Positions 58,974 to 64,000 of a DNA stretch of 64,000 nt are shown piece after piece (positions within the stretch are counted from its first letter, which is position 1; the number at the start of each line of letters is the position of its first letter). The notes below the pieces were generated by a model that was not told the origin of the DNA, searched no databases, and saw only the letters and a program-made list of their open reading frames with translations. The DNA lies in contig JALIZF010001709.1 in assembly GCA_029948255.1 (NCBI GenBank), forward strand, positions 372,001 through 436,000. The letters are read 5' to 3'. Position numbers and translations under genes: made by a program. The DNA comes from Telmatactis stephensoni (taxonomy: Eukaryota > Cnidaria > Anthozoa > Actiniaria > Isophelliidae).

Positions 58974-59366
58974 CACAGGTAGCCCAAGCTCACTATTAGT
59001 GGCTATTTATAAGAGAATGTATGTCACTCAATAACACTCAAAATTTCTATCTTAATTTTAATAAGATTCCATGAGACCTCTAGAGTGTGTTGTTCATGCT
59101 TTCTTCTAACCTCTGAATGAGTTTCAGTGAAATTCGTCGATTTTAACTGCTCGCCCTAAGCCACTCAAAAATGGAGTGGCTTAGGGCGAGCAGTTAAAAT
59201 CGACGAATTTCACTGAAACTCATTCAGAGGTTAGAAGAAAGCATGAACAACACACTCTAGAAGTCTCGTGGAATCTTATTAAAATTAAGATAGAAATTTT
59301 GAGTGTTATTGAATGACATACATTCTCTTATAAATAGCCACTAATAGTGAGCTTGGGCTACCTGTG
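58974..59366. repeat. Near-perfect 393-bp palindrome
   Basis: Arms of about 193 bp are almost identical inverted copies with a loop of only about 7 bp (59167-59173). The ends are CACAGGTAGCCCAAGC and its inverse. Differences are limited to a few bases (for example CCTCTAGAG versus the opposite arm). Confidence 0.95.
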
Positions 59367-59379
59367 GTTTAAGTCGTCT

Positions 59380-59600
59380 AAAATCCAGGATGGGCGCCGT
59401 CTTGGCGCCGTCAGGCCGTCGGCAGGGTGATCACCATGCGGGTATCCTGTGTTTCACCGGCAATGCATACTGGGATGTCTTTTAGCACTTGATCAAAAAG
59501 TTAGTTGTAGTTGTCAAATTGAAGTGAACAGAAGCGTTTCGGGCTGAGTTTTTTGGACGATTTTAGGAGTTTAGTACTTGTTTGCTGAAAATCCATGTTG
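59380..59600 (+). promoter_or_regulatory. CpG-rich stretch with a strong splice donor, possible first exon
   Basis: GGGCGCCGTCTTGGCGCCG and nearby CpGs stand out in this AT-rich region. At 59595 ATGTTG is followed directly by GTAAGTG. This could be the 5' exon of the small gene at 61472-61921, with the ATG starting a short upstream ORF after splicing. The evidence is compositional only. Confidence 0.3.
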
Positions 59601-60058
59601 GTAAGTGATTATTTATTGTAAAAGTAATGTTTTACATTCAACAATTATGATATTTTGTGCCGATACTCGACGTAACGATTCAGCACATGGCAAAAAATGG
59701 CGCCAAAGTCGTACTCTCGGAAGCTTTTTAATCTACATATTGTAGTTCTTCGTTTTACTAGAAAGGTTTTCTCTTATTTTCGCAATAAAAATTCTATTGC
59801 GTCCGATGAAATATTATTGATTATTGTACACAGTACTATCGCCGAATCAGCGTCAATGCTCCGAACCGTGGATGTCAGAGTAGCTTTTTGATTAGATTCC
59901 CAAAAACTGACTCCAAGTCAAAACAAGAATATTTATTCTACTTGTCGTTGTAGCATTTTATACGTTAGAAAATGAAATTTTAGTCGTAGAAAATTTAGGG
60001 ATGCTTTAATGCACAACTACCCAGAGCCTTTTATAAGCTCACAGGGAAAAAATGTCAT

Positions 60059-61284
60059 CGCAGTGGCTATTCGTACGGTAACCGTACGCCGACTTGTAAT
60101 TTCTATTCGTACGGACAATTAAAAATTTTGATATTTTAAAGAAATCAAGAGAGCTATCAATTTGAGATTATTCTAGTTTTAATAAGAAGTTCATAACCAT
60201 TTGAAAAAGCTTCACAGATTTGGATTTTACCTTTTAGATTCAGATGTATACAGAGTACGGCGACACGAAAAGCGAGACTTAGAAAAAATATGGCCGGCCA
60301 AGTCAGGAAAGGTCACCGACTCAAAACATGAAAATGTCCACTTGTTTTCACACAAGAAAACAAATTCTTATTTTTTTCTAAATCGCTTAATTCATATGAA
60401 CATATATGTTACAGTTTTTATTCGAGAATCACGGCATTTTCTCCGCGATTAGAGGAAAAAACGGCACTTCCGTACGAATAAGTCACACAAGCTATTCGTA
60501 CGGTAATTATCATACCATGCAAATTCTATCACTCGAACGCGCAGTGAGTTTCGATCTTGCCAACTTTTCTGAATCTTTTGATCAATCTTATCAAAGATAC
60601 AACAGTTAAATTCGAGAATCACGGCATTTTCTCCGCGATTAGAAGAAATGATAATTACCGTACGAATAGCTTGTGTGACTTATTCGTACGGACATGTAGT
60701 TTTCGTCTGTAAATCGCAAAAACATCGTGTCAAAAACATTCAGAAATCAATTAAAAGGTGTCTTTCATAACGCAAGAAGTCTTTGGAAATTGTTTAACGC
60801 TGCAAAACATTTGCCGCTTTGAGTTTTGTGGAAGGTTTGTAAACACTGCCGTACGAATAGCCTGCGTGACATTTAATATTCGTACGGACATGTAGTTTTC
60901 GTCAGTGTGCAACTAAATCAAAGAGAAATATTTTTTTCTGCTGAGCGGAATAACGTTTTTTTCTTATTTTAAGAAAATAAAGAAAACTAAAGCGTTTTAA
61001 AATTAGTTTGGCGGCCGCGCGATCTCATGCACTGACATATCGAGTTGTTGCCGAAAATTGACAAGTGTCTCATTTCGCCTTGTGCTATTCTATGTCCAGT
61101 TAAAACTAAACGGTAAAATCACAAACTTTTTAGATCTACCGATTTGTTGTCTACGTATAAACAAAACTATAATAGTATAAAATCGATATCGTCAATAGTT
61201 TGTTCAAAATATTGAAATATTTCAATGTCCGTACGAATAGAATTTTCAAGTCGGCGTACGGTTACCGTACGAATAGCCACTGCG
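60059..61284. mobile_element. 1.2-kb element with 59-bp TIRs and 9-bp target duplication
   Basis: Inverted ends (60059-60117 and 61226-61284) begin CGCAGTGGCTATTCGTACGG and include GTAACCGTACGCCGACTTG. Direct AAATGTCAT copies flank it at 60050-60058 and 61285-61293. A 9-bp duplication with long TIRs fits Mutator-like elements (known trait). There are six further internal CCGTACGAATA words and an internal partial duplication (60420-60500 versus 60606-60690). No transposase ORF is seen, so it is non-autonomous. Confidence 0.85.
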
Positions 61285-61315
61285 AAATGTCATACCAAAT
61301 TGGAATTTCACTGGT

Positions 61316-62247
61316 AAATTACAGCGGTTCTCAGTCACTCGTGCTGATTCGAGACAAAACATTGAGTTCGAAGTGTGAATATAATGGACGTCAATCAAAT
61401 GTATTTCTATGGTTACCGATGTTGGCATGTTTGATAGCTACTAGGTCAAGTGGCTAATTACTTCAAGCAGAATGGAAGAATATTCAGAAGAAGAGACTGA
61501 ATATGTACAAACCCAGCTTCCAGACTTGGAGGATATCCAAATTTGCCAGGGCGAGAATGAAAAAGTAAGCAAGACTGTAAATGTTGTGGAGATTTCTGAT
61601 TTTTCAGCGGAGTACGCAAGCATTTGTATCGGCTATGCATGAAAGCTTTTCACAAGAAGATTATTTGAGCAAACTCGCTGTTCGAGAGGATAAAATTGAT
61701 TTTAATGTCTCTTCTCGTTGTCAATTTTTTTTCTAACTCTGTTTCTGTAGAGAGAAGTACCTTTATATCTGAGTATGCCAAAAGGAAAAGCAATGTGGTC
61801 AGAATACACTCCGTTTGATTTGCTGCATCGCTGGAGACAATTTACTTGGCAAGAATGTATCATTGATTATATTCAGCAAACCACCGGGAAAAACGAGATA
61901 GTTACCTCTAGATGGTTATAGTTTTCATATATAAGCTTTATCGATTTTTAACTGAATGCTAATGAACTGCCAAAATGTAAACATTGACTAAAAATTCTCC
62001 TTTACCAAAGCCCCGCAACAACTTACCTTTACATCGTTTGACCATGATTTTTCCTTATTTCATGAACCAAAAATATGAGAAATATGTAGAAAAAATGTAC
62101 TTGGACGCAAAAGTAGTTGGCAATCAAACATGCTGACATCGGTAACCATAGAAATACATTTGATTGACGTCCATTAGTTCACATTTCGAACTCAATGTTT
62201 TGTCTCCAATCGGCACGTGTGACTGAGAACCGCTGTAATACTATAAT
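61316..62247. repeat. Inverted repeat pair around the small spliced ORF
   Basis: Arms of about 122 bp (61316-61437 and 62125-62247) share TGGACGTCAATCAAATGTAT, TTCTATGGTTACCGATGT and AAAACATTGAGTTCGAA in inverted orientation. They enclose the candidate exons at 61472-61921. Confidence 0.85.
61472..61921 (+). CDS. Candidate small two-exon gene, unrecognised
   Basis: Exon 61472-61564 (MEEYSEEETEYVQTQLPDLE...) ends at a GTAAGC donor, and 61751-61921 follows TTTCTGTAG and reads REVPLYLSMPKGKAMWSEYT, FDLLHRWRQFTWQEC to a stop. Joined in phase 0 this gives 87 residues with an acidic start. I recognise no family. The segment is enclosed by an inverted repeat pair and lies beside a transposon, so it may be a captured gene fragment. 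The true 5' exon may be at 59380-59600. Confidence 0.35.
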
Positions 62248-62349
62248 AAGCCAATGTTGGCATTTTATTGGTAATTCACCAAATCACCACTAATCTACCA
62301 AAGAACTTCCAAATATCAAATTGGAAATGTACCAACACTGGAATACATG

Positions 62350-62500
62350 GTTAGCACAGGCCTTGAAAAGTCCTTGAAAATGCATTTGAGTCCTTGAAAA
62401 CTCCTTGAATTCAAAAATGTTGATATTTTTCCTTGAAAATTCCTGGAATTTTTTCCTTTGAGTCCTTGAACATTTCATTTTAAGCCTTGAATTTCTTGGG
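62350..62500. repeat. Degenerate (TCCTTGAAAA)n repeat
   Basis: Seven or more copies of a word near AGTCCTTGAAAA, spaced irregularly, followed by GCCTTGAATTTCTTGG. Confidence 0.75.
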
Positions 62501-63396
62501 TGCTATCCGAATGTTATTTATACAGCTTTAGAAAGAGAACAATCTTGGTTACCATTCAAAACTTGTTAAAATAATTAGCAAAATATGAAGTTTCCAGTTA
62601 TCCAGGAGTTATTATGGCTATTTTTCAAGATGGCGTAGGGTTCCTTCTTATTTAGGAATTAATTTACCCCCCTACACGAAGGTAATTCCAAGAAAACACG
62701 AGGTACACTGGTTCTCATTCACTGGTCTCTTTCATGAGAGATTTGTTTTAAAAAACAATGAGCAAGGTCCCAAAAAGTCATTGTATCTCTGAAATGGAAG
62801 TCGATTGTAGAATAGAAAGACTGAATTTGTTCATTTAAATGAAACAAGAAGGCACAATGTTGAGTGGTGTGATCGCTTGATGATCTAGTATCTAGCATGG
62901 GTGAAAGTTAAGAGAAAACATCAGCGGTGGACGAAATCCAAGAAATAAAGAAAACGAAAAGGAGAATAGAAGCTACATGATATGCAGTGTGTAAATGACA
63001 TAGCAGACAATCTTTTACAAAAGGTAGAAAAAGAAAGAAATTGAACTCTCCTCACCCAGGCTAATTGCCTTCGCAAGACAGCAGAGGATAAAGCCAGTGA
63101 TCATGACCTTATAGAGCTGCAGAAGAACTAAAAGAATATTTTTTTGTTTGAATTGTTTTAACTATTTATTTGATTGATTAAAAGTAATTAAATTCTCCCA
63201 GTCTAAACAAGCTATATGGATAAATGTTCACCCCATAAACAGCAACAAACAATAATGATGTAAATAAAGACCATGGACTCAGTTTTGGGCACAGAGAGAG
63301 GTTTAATAAGCAACAGAAAGCCAACGATACAAAGACAAACCTCTCTGGCCACCAAAGACCCCCCAAAACTGAGCCCATAGTAATAAGTGTATATAA
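62501..63396. other. No gene; flank of the recombinase element
   Basis: No convincing ORF. A nested inverted repeat at 63269-63380 (CCATGGACTCAGTTTTGGG / CCCAAAACTGAGCCCATAG, with AGAGAGGTTT / AAACCTCTCT inside) sits 3' of the recombinase ORF and might be the end of that element. Confidence 0.45.
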
Positions 63397-64000
63397 CTAA
63401 GAAATATGCTCTAACGGAGCTTTAATTTTAGAAGCTAATGAAAGCTTATCAGCTAAAGACATATCTAGATAACCCTTGTAGGCATCGGAAGCCCAGTCCC
63501 CGAAAACCTGAATAAGCTCCCCAGGGACGCCTACACTAAAAGCCCATGAGGTACCTCCCCTGCGAAATGAATGACCTCTAAATGAATTTGGGTTATCTAT
63601 CCCAGCTGAGGCCAACTTACGCCGAAAGAACTTGACAAATTGAGACTTGGTGACAGGAGAGAGCTTCTTACTGTGCCGACCTGGAACCACAAAGGCTGGA
63701 CTCTGAGGGCCAGCAGGTAACAGAGTACACATGTGAATGAAGGCCTGAACTGGGCACAACGGGGATCCCGGGATAGCTAACAAAGGAATGACTAACTTGC
63801 GTCGCCCAAACTGAATAGTCTTAGTCCATCTAAACGTGACTGAAAGACCAAATTTAGTGCGCACAATGTCGCCCCTACAAAGATTTCTATGTGGATCAAA
63901 AGTACTAAGAGAATGCGGAACAATATTAGAAATACGTGCAAACAGAAAAAAGGCAAATAAGAACGATGTAATAAAAACTAGATCAACAGCATTAGAAAGG
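63397..64000 (-). mobile_element. Tyrosine recombinase ORF of a mobile element (runs off the window)
   Basis: The minus-strand frame is open from the right edge to a stop at 63397. The product contains VFITSFLFAFFLFARISNIV, SPLCPVQAFIHMC, then FRGHSFRRGGTSWAFSVGVP and GDWASDAYKGYLD. The H-x-x-R block and the C-terminal Tyr (YKGYLD) are the catalytic signature of the phage-integrase-type fold. In animals such recombinases belong to DIRS-like retrotransposons and Cryptons. Which of the two cannot be decided because any RT/RNase H would lie outside the window. This part looks intact. Confidence 0.8.

Overview
The window reads as animal nuclear DNA, most probably from an anthozoan cnidarian such as a stony coral. 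The basis is AT-rich DNA, compact multi-exon genes with GT-AG introns of about 0.1-3 kb, deeply conserved animal genes (SMARCAL1, ZNF622, TACO1, COMMD7, SRP14), and a very high load of palindromic foldback/MITE-like repeats, tRNA-derived SINEs and non-LTR fragments. The species call is inference. Gene models were spliced by eye, checking reading frame and splice phase at every junction. Most phases close exactly; exceptions are stated.

Layout. 1-8145: first coding exon of SMARCAL1 (minus), divergent from an intronless ZNF622/REI1-like gene (plus), which converges on a complete seven-exon TACO1 (minus). TACO1 introns carry a SINE, a TTAA-flanked element and foldback repeats. 8146-13600: repeat-rich, with two foldbacks, a 5'-truncated non-LTR retrotransposon end (restriction-like endonuclease) and a 282-bp segment present again in inverted orientation 3.8 kb away. 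13642-20880: an eight-exon gene for a channel with signal peptide, three membrane segments and a K+-type TVGYGD filter, laid out like an ionotropic glutamate receptor. 23401-24102: single-exon START-domain protein. 26984-29116: two-exon gene for an unrecognised basic, disordered protein ending in repeat-derived codons. 30760-31425: two tandem arrays. 32609-35767: COMMD7 (minus, with a frameshift) divergent from SRP14 (plus). 38531-44289: seven-exon gene for a signal peptide-FN3-TM-NYN protein, that is, a receptor-like ectodomain joined to a putative cytosolic ribonuclease domain. 44290-64000: mobile-element territory with two copies of a TIR element, two long foldback elements built of tandem AT-rich units, an interrupted LINE, a near-perfect 393-bp palindrome, a 1.2-kb element with 59-bp TIRs and 9-bp target duplications, an uncertain small spliced gene, and a tyrosine-recombinase ORF running off the right edge.

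The housekeeping genes do not form one pathway: ribosome maturation (ZNF622), mitochondrial translation (TACO1), protein targeting (SRP14), replication-fork repair (SMARCAL1) and Commander/NF-kB regulation (COMMD7). The two most unusual items are the K+-selective glutamate-receptor-like channel and the FN3-TM-NYN protein. The foldback family with tandem-repeat arms is the most striking mobile element.
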